From assembly GCA_023512835.1 (NCBI GenBank), contig CM042087.1, positions 44,448,017-44,512,016 of the forward strand: 64,000 nucleotides of DNA, in the 5' to 3' direction. The stretch is from Taxillus chinensis (lineage: Eukaryota > Streptophyta > Magnoliopsida > Santalales > Loranthaceae). A program made the position numbers and the translations under genes. How positions within the stretch are numbered: position 1 is the stretch's first letter; each line of letters begins with the position of its first letter. Under the pieces are notes generated by a model that worked only from the letters and a program-made list of their open reading frames with translations, made no database searches and was not told the origin of the DNA. Positions 10,385-24,455 of the stretch are shown here, piece by piece.

Positions 10385-13250
10385 TTACAGAAGCTGGATC
10401 CATACCCCAGCGCTAGGAATTCCACGGTGAACAACGAAGAGCATATAGTAGCCCTTGGGTGCAATGGCCGTGGATGGCGGCGCCTCGACCTCGATGCCGT
10501 ATGACATGCCGTTGGGATTTGGGTTCAACCTCGAATTGGCCAACACCAGCAGCCTCTGGTTCTGCGAGAACCCGTGCGTGGTAAACGGAGGCGAGTAGAG
10601 CGTCACCTTCAAATCCTCCACCTTCAGATCCGCTCCCTGCAGATCGAAGGGGATAGTAAACTTGTTGCCGTACCCAACCTGTTGGGGCGCTTGGAGCTCA
10701 TTGATCACGGGCCTGTGCTGCTGCACGGCCGCGTTCAGGTAGGGCGGCGAGAACTTCTCCACCCTCAACTCCGTCGGGAACTTCACACCCTCCAATGTGT
10801 ACCTGCATGATGTATCACATCACCTCATCACTAGAATTAATAGTATATACGTACGTATTCAACCTTAGAGATTTATTTATTTATTTTGAGGGTATATGTA
10901 TATATATATATGTGCATGCATGTGGTTATAAATTATTCATCATATATATAACTAATAAGTATATATATATATATATATATAATAAAAAAAAACGCGTGTA
11001 CGTAGTTTATATAATTAGTGGACTGGTACGTACTTGCTGTTGGTGTTGCTTCCAGCCACGAGAATCTTGCCCTCAGCAAGCACGGCAGAGGTGGAGTGAT
11101 ACATGCGGGCAATGTTGGTCTTCTGGAGCACCTGGAACCGCTGGCCCTTAGGTTTGTGGGGGCGGTAGAGCACGGGGGTGTAGTTGGGCTCGTCGGCGAG
11201 GCCCCACCCGGAGACACCCTTCTGAGCCCCATTGATCATGAGCATCTCGGCGTTGGGGAGCGCCAGCATGTCTCCCATGACGCGGCGGCTTGGCATGGTC
11301 TCCATCACCCATTGCGGGTTGGCGGCAGTGATCTCCATCCGGCCGCAGCTGTCCAGAGCGTCGATGAGCAGGCTGGTCTTCTCGGCGAGCTGGTCGGCGT
11401 CGTTCTTGTTGCCCCCGCAAACGAGGACCTCGACGCGGACGTCCTTGGCGGCGACGCCGGGCTGGAGGTGGATGGGGAGGAAGGCGCCCATGCCGGAGGC
11501 CGGGTAGTTGCGGGATCCGTCGGGGATGACGGGGTACTCGCGGACGATGGTGTTAGTGTAAGGGTTGAGGAGGACGGAGCGGTTGTTGGCGAAGATGTAG
11601 AGGTTGCTGTCGGGAGCGAGGAGGACAAAGGGGTACAGGTTGTTCTCGAACATGTCGGTGGTCTCCCTCAGGAAGGGGAAGTCAATGTTCTTTATGTTTT
11701 GTTTGCCTTCCGCCGGGATGAACTCGTAGTTGAACATACGCCGACCTCCCACCACGATGAAGCTCCCGTCGGCCATTGTCTGTTGGCTCGCATACCTACG
11801 TACGTTAATCATATGTAAGTTGTTAATAATTAATTAGCTACACATAAACATTTGTTTTAATGATCACTCATTAATAATCAGGAGGGAGCTAGCTAGGGGG
11901 AGAGTCAAAATGGGTTTGTTAATAATTACCATCTCTGACCCGTGAGAGTTGTGTCATATTCTCTCCAATCGCAACCCTTGCAAATGCCGAGATATCGAAC
12001 TGCTTTGCCACCAGCTTCATAACCACCGGTTTGCAACAATGTACCATCAGCCATCAACCCTCCTGATGAGCACCATGTGTCTGTTTGAACCTGTTAATTA
12101 ATTATAAAACCACGCAAAAAAAAAACATTAATATATTCCAATTTCATAATTAACTATACGTACCTATTGTTAATTTATATTTATTTATTGTTATATAATA
12201 ATTTTATTTTGTGTGGTTTTATGAGTACAATTGTATTGTATTTTTATTAAGATATATTTTTAAATTTTTTTATTTTCATGGGATTATTTTAACAATATAT
12301 CTTTGTGATATTTAATTATATTTATTTTATTATTAGTTATTAAATTAAATTTTCTCGATTAAAGTATTTTAAAAAAATTAATGATGTTACGCGCACGCAC
12401 AAGCTCCCAAATAAATATATTTCGTTTATATATTAATTTGTTAATCATGCGTGATTTTCTGCATGTTAATTAAATATCAAGTTGTTATTGTGATTATAAA
12501 TTAAATAATTTGTCATTTATAGTTTTTTAATACAATTACGTTACTTATATTATATTTGAATATAATATATGTTATTCTTTATGAGATTGCATTAAGAATT
12601 AATATCTAAATGTACAATATTATATCTGTGTACGATATTGCCCTACCCAGGTCTTGAATGATAGATATTAAAAGGAGTCATTCTATAAATTTGCAGGCGT
12701 GTATACCCATTGGTACGCGATGTGAATTAAAGTATATGTATATATATTCGTAATTAATAAAAATTAATTAAACACATGCAGAGGGAGGGAAGAGTAAAAG
12801 GTTGGAAACTGGTAATACCGTGAGTGGCCTGATTTTGGCGCTCTTAGTGTTGTAGACGATGCCATGGGCCCAGCAGTCGTCCGGAAATCCCGCGACCTTC
12901 CGGCAGTGACCGGGAGGCTGGGCCACCATTGACGGCCCTAGCACGGCGGCGTCAAACATAACGGCGTTTCTGGTCTTGGGAAGCAGCACCAAATGCATGG
13001 CGGACAAGCCTGCGCTGGCGGAGTGCAGCTCCCACTCGCCCGCGTAGGGGGTGAGATCGAAATCCGGCCTGTGATCCCCGGCCTTAACGCCGCCGAAGCC
13101 TCCTCCGCCGGCCTCGGCGTTGTTGTTGAAATTAATGTGGCCGCCGTTGTAGAGGTCCGCCAGTGGTTTGAAGACGGGGAGAAAAAACCCCAAGCCCGGA
13201 GTGACAAAGATTGGTAGCAGAAGACATACGGCCTGGATGAAGATGCCCAT
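10385..13250 (-). CDS. GLOX1: Glyoxal/galactose-oxidase-like copper radical oxidase (aldehyde oxidase GLOX), 590 aa
   Basis: A copper radical oxidase of the plant GLOX family. It is expected to oxidise aldehydes to acids with H2O2 release, in the secretory pathway or cell wall. Exons on the minus strand are 13250-12819, 12090-11930, 11795-11034 and 10802-10385. All introns are GT-AG and the exons sum to 1773 nt, an exact frame. A hydrophobic N-terminus (about residues 5-25) looks like a signal peptide. The Glyoxal_oxid_N propeller region is followed by the C-terminal DUF1929-type domain (from about 465). Likely active-site residues are Cys151 (TDTWCSSGG) and Tyr199 (QRWYASQQTMADGS) for the cross-linked radical site, Tyr430-His431 (MYHSTSAVLAEGKILVAGSN) and His528 (TTHGFSQNQRLLVL). 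All are intact, so the enzyme should be active. Arabidopsis GLOX1 (At1g67290) is tapetal and sits beside At1g67280, a glyoxalase I, which fits the neighbour here. Exon 2 and the exon-1 end rest on splice-site reading. Confidence 0.93.
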
Positions 13251-15019
13251 CTAAGCCTTCAATTCCCTATCTATGAGGTCTTTTTTTTGTTTCCCCCTTC
13301 TTTTTTGTTCCCTCCCTATCTCTCTATCTAGCTCTATCTCTATATTGCTCTCCTTCTGGCCCGGCCCTCGCATTTGCGGACCTAAGCGTCCTTTTAACTT
13401 GTGAATCCCCGGCGCCCGCGATCCCATCCCCCCCCTCAAAATAGAATAACTGCTATTTACGGAAATTGCTTTTATTTTTCGTTTTTCCTGAACCAGAATG
13501 GTGAGAGATGATGGCTGACTATACTTTGCTATGCTTAGACTGCCCATGCATGCAGGTTCACATATATGGTCTACGTTGCGTCTCCTTCCAGCTTCCTAAT
13601 AAACTATCGGCTGATGGGAACGACCAGAATTAAGGTTTGTTATTTTGCGTTTCGTTTTTACATGCAATAAACTATGTATAGTCTTAATTTGTGATCAACA
13701 TGGTGTCAAATATTTTCACAAAATGTACAACAGTTTAATTTGAGGACCAAATGACTCTTGCAGATATATATATATATATAGTACCCTTTTTTTTTTTTTA
13801 CTTTTTCATCGATCAGTCGGTCTGTAATGAAGTTCCACCCCCTGATGTCTTCATTCCACGTACCTCATCAGACCAAACGATATGCATGGTAGTTTGACTT
13901 GCTCCATTAGAATGATTGATCACCAATTAAAGGGCCTTTACCCCCTCGCGCAACAAGCTATACGTTTTGGGTCCTCTACTTAGGGAATTCCCACGCTCTC
14001 TTCAAGCTTCGACCATTCGTCGACGTACAATTTCTGCGATGGTTGGTTATCACTTATGGGGTCGGTCTTTGGGTTTAACGGGTCCTACGGCTGGGCTGGG
14101 CTAGGCTAGGCCTGTGGCGTGCGTGGCCACTAGGTGAGGCTAGATTTTCAAACATTAATGTTCCGATCTGCTTTGGACGAAAGGGTTTCGCGACTGAAGG
14201 TTTACGATGTTGATTGCTGATACGGATTTTGGCAATTCGACACTAGATTTGAGCACAACTTTGTTGACGACGCTCAGACCTTATTGATGACGTGGTATGG
14301 TCGAATTGGAAACTAGATTCGATCGAGCCAAAGAAGTTTAAGTAATGTGCGATAGTTTTGGATTTTATGTTTTGTTTTCATAATTTGTATTTTTGCTAAA
14401 CTCAGAGAGTTTAATCATTTGAATTCTCAATTTTGAAAGTTCGATGGGAGAGTGTTTATTTTAAAATCGAATATTATAAAAATATATAATATGGTAAATT
14501 TATACGAGGAAAAATCGAACTTAAAAAATAATTTGAGTTCTAAAAAAAATAAATTTAAATTTAAAAATAAAAAACAACTAAAATTTAATTTTAAAAACAT
14601 TTTCATCCATTCACTTCTTATATTTCTTGCCTTTACTTTAACTTATTTCATTTTTATTTTGGAATTATTAATTGGTACTTTGATCAAGTCTACATTTATC
14701 ACAAGATAAATGTTTAATTTCATTACCCCTTCACATTCTATCTCATCCACATTAACAACATGTGAATCACATGTTCGGAACCAAAAGCCATATTATACTC
14801 CCAAAATCAAATAAAAGTAAAAATAAACTATAACACGAAAAGAACAATCAATTTAGAACCTCATCAAATCTAATGTCAATTCAATCATCATAAAATAATC
14901 CAGTGCCCAATGTGTTATTACTAAATAATACTTAAATATAATTATTTAATGGGAGTTCATATGTTTTGACAACTTTATTGACTCATAATAGTTTGAATTC
15001 ATGTGTTGTGTTAGATTTA
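13251..15019. other. GLOX upstream region and AT-rich spacer
   Basis: The first 100-250 bp upstream of the GLOX ATG carry pyrimidine/purine runs that suit a 5' leader on the minus strand. A short TA run is at about 13767-13780. From 14400 the sequence becomes strongly AT-rich, with one Lys/Asn/Phe-rich ORF (14452-14709) that looks like chance. No gene seen. Confidence 0.45.
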
Positions 15020-16130
15020 TTAACTCTAAAGATAGGAGTTGAAGGATGTGTTAATTGTCATGTTATTGATAAAATTACTATTGAGTCTAAATTTCCTATA
15101 TCTTGAATGGAAGACATGTTACATTGCTTAAGTAGTGCTCGAATGTTTTTCAAAATTGATTTGCACAGTGAATATCATCAAATTTGAATTAAATTTGAAG
15201 ATAAGTAGAAGATTACTTTCAAGACCAATGAGGTATCGTCTGGTGATATTATTTGGTCTTAAAAATATGCTTAGTACATTTATACATGTGATGTATTAGG
15301 TACTCAATCCTTTTAACAGTCAGTTTGTTGTGATTTATTTTAATGATATCCCGGTATATAACATGTTTAAGCATGAGCATATAAAGTATCTAAGGGAAAC
15401 TACTGATACATAATCTTTTCCAAAATTGTTATTTCGAAAAAAGGTTCATTTGCATGAATTTTCTAAATCTATCACTTCAAACAGGAATAGTAAATTCTAT
15501 AGTCATTTTTGAAATATTTTATGATTTTTTTAAATTTTTCTTTAAATTTTAACGGTACAATAGATCCATAAACTGATGGGCGACCAGAGGTAACGAACAA
15601 AATATTAGGCGATCTAATTAAGATCATATGTGGAAAGAAACTAAAGCAATAGGATATGGTTTTGACATAGGTTGAGTTCGCTTACAACAATTTTATTTAT
15701 CATACAATTATGAAAATACCTTTTTCAATTATTTACACAAAACTACCACAACATGTTTTGAATTTGACATCATTACCTAGTAACAAAGATGATAATGTGG
15801 TTGTCAAGCATATTGTTGTATAAAGTGATACACACACACACACATAACTGTTGATTCTTACAAGTATTAGAAGTCATTTGCCATAGGTGAGATGGTGTTT
15901 CTTAGGAAGGAGAGGTTTCTTGTTAACAAATATAGTAAATTGTAGTCGAAGAAAATATGGTCCCTATAAAATTATGCGTAAAATCAATGACAATGTTTAT
16001 ATCATCCTGGTGCCAGATAATATAACTATTTTTTGAACGTTCAATGTGGCAGATATTTACTTGTTTCATTTTAATGATGTGTTTTTGTATTTACAGTCTC
16101 GCGTTCAAGTTTTTTTCATGTGGGAAAGAA
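15020..16130 (+). pseudogene. Decayed Ty3/gypsy retrotransposon pol fragment (RT and integrase remnants)
   Basis: Conceptual translation across frames gives reverse-transcriptase pieces at about 15030-15370: GVCVNCHVIDKITI, KFPIS, MFFKIDLHSEYHQI and KITFKTNE. These match the gypsy pattern of the RT palm. Integrase C-terminal pieces follow at about 15590-16050: VEFAYNNFIYHTIMKIPFSI, EMVFLRKERF and NKYSKL. In-frame stops (for example after YHQI and before YNYF) and frameshifts interrupt throughout. The RNase H section between them is mostly missing or unrecognisable. Gene order RT before integrase supports Ty3/gypsy. No LTRs could be placed. A CA run lies at about 15830-15844. Confidence 0.75.
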
Positions 16131-16156
16131 TGATTCCTGAAAGATAAATATAAAAA

Positions 16157-16324
16157 GAATAAATATTTGTGCAACCGGCTCACGGCATCTTCGCGTAACC
16201 GTAAAAGATTAGACGACTATGATCTTTTCTTTTCTTTTTTCTCTGCCCCCTCCGGTGAATTGGTACTTTAGTAAGTTGTCACGTCGTCACGGTTACCCAA
16301 AGATTACCTAACCCCGGTTGTACC
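16157..16324. mobile_element. Small MITE, copy 1 (inverted relative to the copy at 29411)
   Basis: About 168 bp bounded by imperfect inverted ends: ATTTGTGCAACCGGC on the left and GGTTGTACC on the right (reverse complement GGTACAACC). Its reverse complement aligns almost end to end with 29411-29567, sharing GGTAATCTTTGGGTAA, GGTTACGCGAAGATG and GAGCCGGTTGCACAAATATT. A purine/pyrimidine-rich variable centre separates the two conserved arms. It sits directly after the gypsy relic. Confidence 0.8.
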
Positions 16325-18249
16325 GGGAGATACAATTGAAAATTTTTCCTTTATATACTTTTAATTAGTGTAAAAAAAATTGCTCATATATGGGTATAAG
16401 AAGTATGCTGGTAAGTTCTATATATGTTGGTATATAAAGATTGAAAGAACTAATAATATGGTGAATGGATTAAAATTAGCATATAGTCTAAAATAAGAAC
16501 ATTAATATTATATTAAAATTATAATATGTAGAAGAAGTACGTCTCTCGGTAATTGTTATTTTTGTAATGAGAAAATTGCAGTCTAAAAATAATGCGAGAA
16601 ACTCTGACTTTTTCAATAGACACTAGTGATTTGATATTTTCCGGATAGATTCTTATCAAAACTTTATCAGAAGAACAAAATAGTCAAGATCTATAAATAT
16701 AAAAGCAATTTATCATACTCTTAATTGTGTGGAGCATAATAATTTGATTTGATTTCTTATTTATTTACTTTATGGTGGTTGAAATAAAGAAAGATGGTGT
16801 AGTTTAAGGTAATTTGCAGAATTGCCCAGGTTAGAGTATATATATATATATATATTAATTCTCGGTTTAATTATGGAAACAACGTGTTTATATGCATTTG
16901 TTTTTAGTTTGGATTAAATTTAAATATTGAAGATCTTTTAAACAGTTGAACTAATGGTCAACTAACAACCGCCCTGGCACCTAAGGAAAACAATATGTAA
17001 CAAGTTTAGGTAAGCTTTATTGACAAAATTAAAGGAAAACAAAGTAATTAGGTAAGGCTTTATTGACAAAATAAAGTTGCATACCATTGAAAATTTTTAT
17101 GTTCCGTTCAATTTCAAGTACTGCCATATGAAATATATTTTGGATACTGATAGAAGCCAAATTCGAGATTTGTATAATTTCATCCTAGAAATATCTCTCT
17201 CTCTCCGGTTAGCTACATCAAGCACCAATGGCCCCTACGCAAATAGAGGACCAATCGGGAACTTCTAGCCTCATCAATTGGCATCAGTCTCTAGGGAGAT
17301 TAGTTGTGAATCATCTTCCTCGTCATCTCTGCCAATATAAATTAATGGGTCCATGTGGGTGTGAATTATGTGCGCTAAAATATATATACTTTATCTTTCA
17401 GTTGCTTGTTTACTAATCAACAAGAAACAGCGCAATATATCCGGATAATATTGTTTTAATTATTTTCAGTTACTTGTTGGTAAGATTGGCGCGTGGGAAT
17501 TGATGGATGTATCCTTAATAAGAATTCTTATGATGCCATATTTTACTGTCTGTAAATATTGCTAGTGCATGTGTAGTGTTAGAACACGTTACAATGGATA
17601 TATGGATGGTAATTCTAAATTACAAAGCCAGGTATTGGTTGTCAGTGCTAATATATTGAACATATATCTATCCAATCCAATGTAGATTTGATAGCGATTA
17701 TTTTTAAAAAAGTCATACCGATATGTATTTAAAATGAAAAACAAAATCCTATATATTATATATCAATGTATTACTTGGAGTAAGCGACAAAATGAGAGCT
17801 AAGTGTTAGTGCCTTTATACTTGCATCATTCGAAGTCATGAGCAGGGCCCTCTAATGATTTGTTTTTTATTGGATTTCAAAATCCGAAGGTGCCAAGCAT
17901 AGAGCTATGAAGCATATTCACATGTTCCTAAGGACTCATCACTCACTCATGGTAGCACCCTTTTGCACCAATGTCCAATTACTTCCAGTTGTATATGTGC
18001 AAGACCACAGAATCCAAATTGTTAATACAATCTACGAAGACTTCTTGTACTTCCAGCCGGGGCCATTTCTTTAGCTATTGCTACAAATTAAGGAATAATA
18101 TCGCTTGGAAAAGATTTTTTTAGTTTTTAGTTTTTACTTTTAGCACCAATAGGCTAAACAGATCCTGCACGTACTACCATTAAGGTTCTTTGACTCAATT
18201 ATGCATATTAAAATGATTAGTTAATTAATGTAGGCCCTTATCAATGGCT

Positions 18250-18251
<2 letters not shown>

Positions 18252-18317
<66 letters not shown>
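18252..18317. repeat. (TA)n microsatellite, about 33 units
   Basis: An uninterrupted TA run of about 66 bp, the longest pure dinucleotide tract in the window. Confidence 0.95.
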
Positions 18318-18318
<1 letters not shown>

Positions 18319-21300
18319 CAAAATGTCTGTTTGTTTTTTTGAATGATTACTTATTATTTTATAATCATGCTTTACATTTTCATTGAATATCACTTTTATG
18401 GTAACTTAATTTATTTGTTAAAAACTTATTATCCTTTACACAATATGGTTCGTTGACTCTTAAAAGAACACAAACTACGAGATAATATATTAAGAATAAT
18501 TCGACCCCTACTGGGCGTTTAAATTCGTTGCCTTCAAATATGGGACAAGAAGAAATACCCGACTCACCGTTATTATTAGCGTAAACTCCTCAACTTCAAT
18601 CATTGATTCAAAATCCTCGTACCCGCATTTAACAGTAAAATAATTGGAGTGTTACGCTACAATGCTACATTATTAATAATTTTCAAACACGACACATTTT
18701 TATTGATGGTTGCCCGAACGGCCTACTCTACTACAATTAATTATCCATAGATAGAAGTGTTTGCAACAAAATTTGTCGCAATCTACCATATCCTTTTTAT
18801 ATCGGAATTCTTCAAACACCTCATGACATGGCAAGTTCTCGTTAGTTAGGTCAGATTTTGGATGATTGAGATGGCCTCTCAAGTCCCTAACTATTAAAAT
18901 TTTAAAATATTTTAAAAAATAATTGCTAGAACGGTAAAAAAAGTATAAGAGAAAGTTTCAAAAAAATACTTTGGCATTTAGGACAATAAAGTTACTTCTC
19001 ATAAAAATATAATACTAATTTTGGTTGACCATTCTCAAAACACTACCAACAACAAATATATATATATATATATTTTAAAAAACTTCTTTGAAAAACAAGC
19101 CAAACTTCGGACTCCGCATCAATATTTACGTTTCAATTTAATGTTATATACGTAAGTTTGCAAAGAAAGGGAGAAATAAAATTTTAAATTCAATGAGAGA
19201 AGAAAATAACGAGAAAGTGAATTTATTTTTCTTTATAATGTTTGAAAAATTTTACTTCCTGGCGAGCCGCGTTACCTTTCCTTTCCTGACGTTGAATTGA
19301 TTTTTAAAAAATTAAAAATAATAAACGACAGAAAAAGTGTTTGGGAGTAAAATAAAAAACAAAGGAAAAAATAGTTATGTGGTTAAATTTTCTTAAATAA
19401 AATAAATTTAATGTATTTCAAAATATCATTTGAAATAAACCAGAACAAATCTAATAGCAATGGTAGAAATTGTCATCCGTACGTCTCTCCACCTTTCCAA
19501 CTTAATTTGGTTTTCATGTTCAATTATCAAGTTATCCATTGCTTAATTTAATTTATTTTAATATCAATAATATGTATATAATTGTATACATTTAATTATT
19601 ATATATTTGTATTCTACCCTTTGAGTTGTATAAAATAAGATTAATTTTAAATATTAAATTATACATAAATTTGATAAGTAGTAAAAAATTTGTGACCGAA
19701 AACATAATTATAATAACATTTTTTATTTTTAAAAAGAACATATTGTTGGTAGGTCAATTAACTTATATGTTATAAGATAAAGATGTTGGTGTGCTAACTG
19801 AAAGTATTATTAGATCATCAAAGTATTATTAAATCATACTTTAACTATGCCAACGCACATCCCTTCCCTTTAGGAAATTGGTTTTCAATTCCTGAAAAAT
19901 ATTTTTTTCTAAAATTTTATATTATAATAGAATAACTAATAAATGTTTTTCTCTCTCTGCTTCATATTTTTATAAATATAACTTAGAATCTAATAATATT
20001 TTGGTAAGTGCTCCTTGATTTGTGCGTTTTGTTCCGATTTAATATTTTATTCAGTTTTTTCATTTTGATTATGTTTATTTATTTTGTTTTTTTGTTTTTT
20101 GTTTTCAAAACATAGTAGGTATAATAACTGAAGATGTATTTAATATCAGTATTCAAAAATGATTTTCTATTTTTGAATAAAAAAACAATAATAATAATTT
20201 TTTTGTTTAGTGAGAGCTTAAGATTGATTGCTCCCATTTTATATCTTACCCATAAGTGTTTTTAAAAAGTATTTTTTATTTTAAAATATAAAGTTAATTA
20301 TTTTTGAGAGAAGATTTAAATAGTTTTAAAAAAAAACTATTACTTGCGTCCATAATATTTTTTTTTAGTTTTTATGGGATATAATTTTTTTAAAAAATCG
20401 CTGTGCTTATCCCTTTAGTTAAGGTCAATGCGCCAGTTCACAATGTATTTTACTTACTGAAATTTATTTTTTAAAGACCCTCTAAATTTGAACGCCTGGC
20501 TTAAAGAAACAAAAAAACAAAAAAAAACAGGCGGGCCCTGATACATAGGGTAAAATAAAAAATCTAGCACCGACTTTGATTATGCATAAATTATTCCAGC
20601 ATGCACGGCAAAAAAAAAAAAACATTATATTTAAACGCTGATCGCGTATGCGTTTGTTTGTCCTCCATGCAAGAAACCTTCTTGTTTTCGGATCGTAGTT
20701 TCGAGTATTGAAGCCGTAAATTTAAAATTAATGCTGGTAACCGGTTTTGTTTTGAAAACAGATTTTTTCGTGATTTGAAAAAAAAAAAAAGATACACGGT
20801 TTTCAAATGATGATTGAAAATTATATGGGTGATTTTGTTTTCTCAAACTCATTTTTTTTTCCACTCTCAATATTTATATGGAAAATTATATGTTCCAAAC
20901 TCAAAAAAATTCAATATTTTTTTTAGAAACTTTTTTTCTCACTGCTCTACTTTCTTGCCTAAATCCTTCTTATCCGATTTTTTTAAAAAAAACAAAAACA
21001 ACAAAATCTCAATAATTTTGGGAATCCAATGACTAAAGTGGAGGCACAGTATAGGGGGCACATCATAGCCTATAATTAATAATCCTAAGGATCGGAACGT
21101 ACAAGGTCGGTCCAATTCCCCGTGTGGTGTATGGTGGAAAATAATTGAAGTAGGTGTTTTTAGTTTTTATGATATGAAATTGGAAATCAACGGAGGACAT
21201 TTTGGGCTGCATCTGAGGTGCTTCCAATCCTAAGGTTAAGAATTGCGATGAGAGGCCACTGCATTGCATGTGCCCCCAAGTAGCTACAGTTGATATTCCC

Positions 21301-24300
21301 CACTTTTTGTCATTGCATTTCAGTGTTTCACGGCCCGGATTCAAAAAAACGTTTTTATATTATTTCCTAACACCAAACCAAATCAAACGTAATCTACAAA
21401 AATCCTTTATTTCAGTATTCTTATAAATATTATTACTATTACAATATTGCACTCACGTGGGAATGGCCAACCCCATGATTCACTTGTTGAGACCCTGTTC
21501 TTTAGTATACGCGCCAAGGAAAAGGAGAGAACAGAAAGTTAAGTGGTCCTTTGTTTTTTGTTTTTTTTTTTAAGTTTATATGCTTGCGTTCACATCACAT
21601 ATATTAATATTTATTAGTGACGGATACTGAGATTTTGATTGAATGAAACAGTATTGTCAGGTGGATATATGCTAAAACATGAAATAAATTAAGTTATAAC
21701 TTCAATTGCAATGCTATTAGTTAAACATGAGAAAGGATTAGAAAATTAGTAGGATCATATGACTAGTCTAGTAGCCAAGGACGGTGGTTGAATAGACTAA
21801 GTATGTATACAATCAACCAAATAGTTTTAGTTTTCTGCCTAACTTTCAAAACAAACATTAATCTTCATTCTTTAAAGCTTATAACTTATAAGTATGTACG
21901 TGTATATATATTACTGGGAAAGCTAGCCGCCAATATACGACTAGAGCTTCTCTTTATACTCTAAAAACCCTAATATATATGAACATGATAATATATATTT
22001 GATTTGTTTTCATTTGATTCTCGACTTTTAGGTTGATTTTCTTCCTTAAATTATCTCTTGAAATTTCAAGTCAAGTCTACAGTCAATAAACTAATATCAA
22101 ACAAAACATAATAAATATCTTGGATGAAACCAATAATCTTTTACTGTTTATCATAATGATCTTCCAAGATTATAAATAAAATGATGTGTTTCTATACATA
22201 TAGATCTGTTTAACAAAAATTATTAGAAGCCAATACAAATTATAAAGTTCTGACATCACTCTCTGAGTTGATACTTTGTAGTTTCCAATTGACATTATAA
22301 CTGAGCATGTACTCAAAATGCCATCCTCTTCTTCTTTATTAGTGATTTTATAAATCAAATAAATGATTACAAGTGCATGGTATCATGAGAAAGTAATAAA
22401 AGGTTCAAATGAACGGATATCAATCCCATAAGGAAATAGGTGTTAAATACTAAAATTAACACAATATAATGCTAGATGGAATATTTAAATCGGATGATTG
22501 TGAATTAAAACTTTTTTATTGGTGAAAGTGTTGACAAAATAAAATAAGACAATGTACTATATAAATGATAAATTTAGATTAATTGATTATAGTTGACTTA
22601 ATTTATACATAAGAATGGCTGTCTTACTCAAACTCATTTTGAAAATATATAATTCGACTCAAATCTGATCCGATCATGTAATTTTGACAGTTTGAGGCGG
22701 GTTGGATCAGGGCAGAGTAGATAAAATCATCTTAAATCTAGACAGATCGGAGCGATTTTGCCATCTGTATTCACATACAATGTTATTATTCTTTGTCATT
22801 AAAATAAACAAATCTCAAAGTTAATTAATGATCAAGTTTCCAAAATTGCCTAACGCACACTACAAAAAACCAGCAAATAAAATTCTGGCAACTAATTAAT
22901 TTAATTTAATTTTTAGATGGTATTGACATTGCAAACCACCATTGACGTACGTAACTTGGGGCCGGGGATTAAACTCCTTACGTACTACTTCTTGTTACCA
23001 ATTTGCATTGTTGCACTTTAACGAAGTCCAAACATTTGAACTTGGCTCCTTAGCCTTCAATAACATCATCCAAAACTCCGCTTTCGTATTTAAAACTTCC
23101 ATTTATCATCTTTTTCTGAAAACACGGCCTCAGAATTATTAATTGTATATAAAATCTGATTTGATAGTTTTAATAACATCAATCAATATATATTACCCCT
23201 CGTTACATATATATGTATTTATTTATTTGAAGCTTACCCACCTCTACTAACCGTAGACCAACCCCTGAAGAAAAGTGAGTATTGTTTAAAAATTAAAATA
23301 ACTCGTTAAGAATTAATAGTTTCAGGCGGCCAAATGATTATAGTAGAGGACAAGAGAGGGTACATATCCTGCTACTTTCCAAATGAACCCTAGAAAACTG
23401 GCAATAGATGAATAGATTAAACTAGCTGTTTTTATTCTGGACTCAGTGTCCACTTGAATTCAATCTCACCCATATATTATAATTAAATATATCATAGTTT
23501 AACTCATTCAATTGGGTCGACGGTAACACATCAATCTATAAGCATGTCATTTTTCTGGCTGAAAATGTTTCTTTTCTTAATTTTTTATTTTCACCCTGCT
23601 ACATCGTCCAACAAAAATAACGTTGAGAGATTCGTCACTTTCATTGACCCATTTCAACATACAAAATGTAAAGTTTTTTTTTTTTAAACTCTTTTGTTTG
23701 TTTATTTGGGTCCTACTTACGTTAAAGGTTGGATGAATCCAAATAAGTACAACATATATATGATGAGTTTGTGTAACCTCATTGCACCGGCCATGCCCTA
23801 AAAAAGTTGGGCTGGAAAGCGAGAACATAAGATTATATTATGTGGCTTCGAATTCCAGTGACAGCCTAATTAAAGCATAAGCCAAAGTTAAAGACCCTTT
23901 TCATATGATTTTTATGTATGCGTGTGTGAAAAAAAAGAAGTAAAAATTGACTTATCCTTTCATGCAGTTAAACGCTGATTGAATATCACATGTTAAATTG
24001 ATTAAAAAAGACTCATATCTCATTGTGTCTTTGTACTAAACGGAAATTTTAACCTCTTTCACCCCTCTTTCCCTTGGATGACGAATTGTCAGATTTTCTT
24101 CAAGGTCTTAATACGGTAGCGTTTCAAATTTAAGTTGATTTGAGTTTGTGTTCCGTTTGGTTTGATTTGACATGTTTTTTTTTTAAATAAAATTATTAAA
24201 AAAATATATACTCAAATAAATTTACGTTATTTATAAGTCTTTTAAAATTATCTGAGTTTATTACTTTTAAAAACAAATTTTAAGAAAAAAAAATCCGTCG

Positions 24301-24426
24301 AAGTAACTTTTTTTTTTTTTTGTAGTAGAAAACAAAACCGGCTACCGAGAGGAATGGTGTGATTTGGATTCTATTTCACTTTTTAAAAATACCAAACACA
24401 GCAAAAATGCAACGACTGTTTTAGTA

Positions 24427-24455
24427 AATAATAATAATAATAATAATAATAATAA
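24427..24455. repeat. (AAT)n microsatellite
   Basis: About nine to ten AAT units, uninterrupted. Confidence 0.9.

Noticed and set aside
11018..11818. 266-aa plus-strand ORF
   Set aside because: Antisense shadow of GLOX exon 3. The minus strand has conserved family motifs and splice sites, and the plus-strand product resembles nothing.
14452..14709. 85-aa Lys/Asn/Phe-rich ORF
   Set aside because: Composition is what AT-rich random DNA gives; no similarity seen.
19781..19863. Possible miRNA-like foldback
   Set aside because: The arms pair only loosely with several bulges; more likely a decayed foldback MITE.
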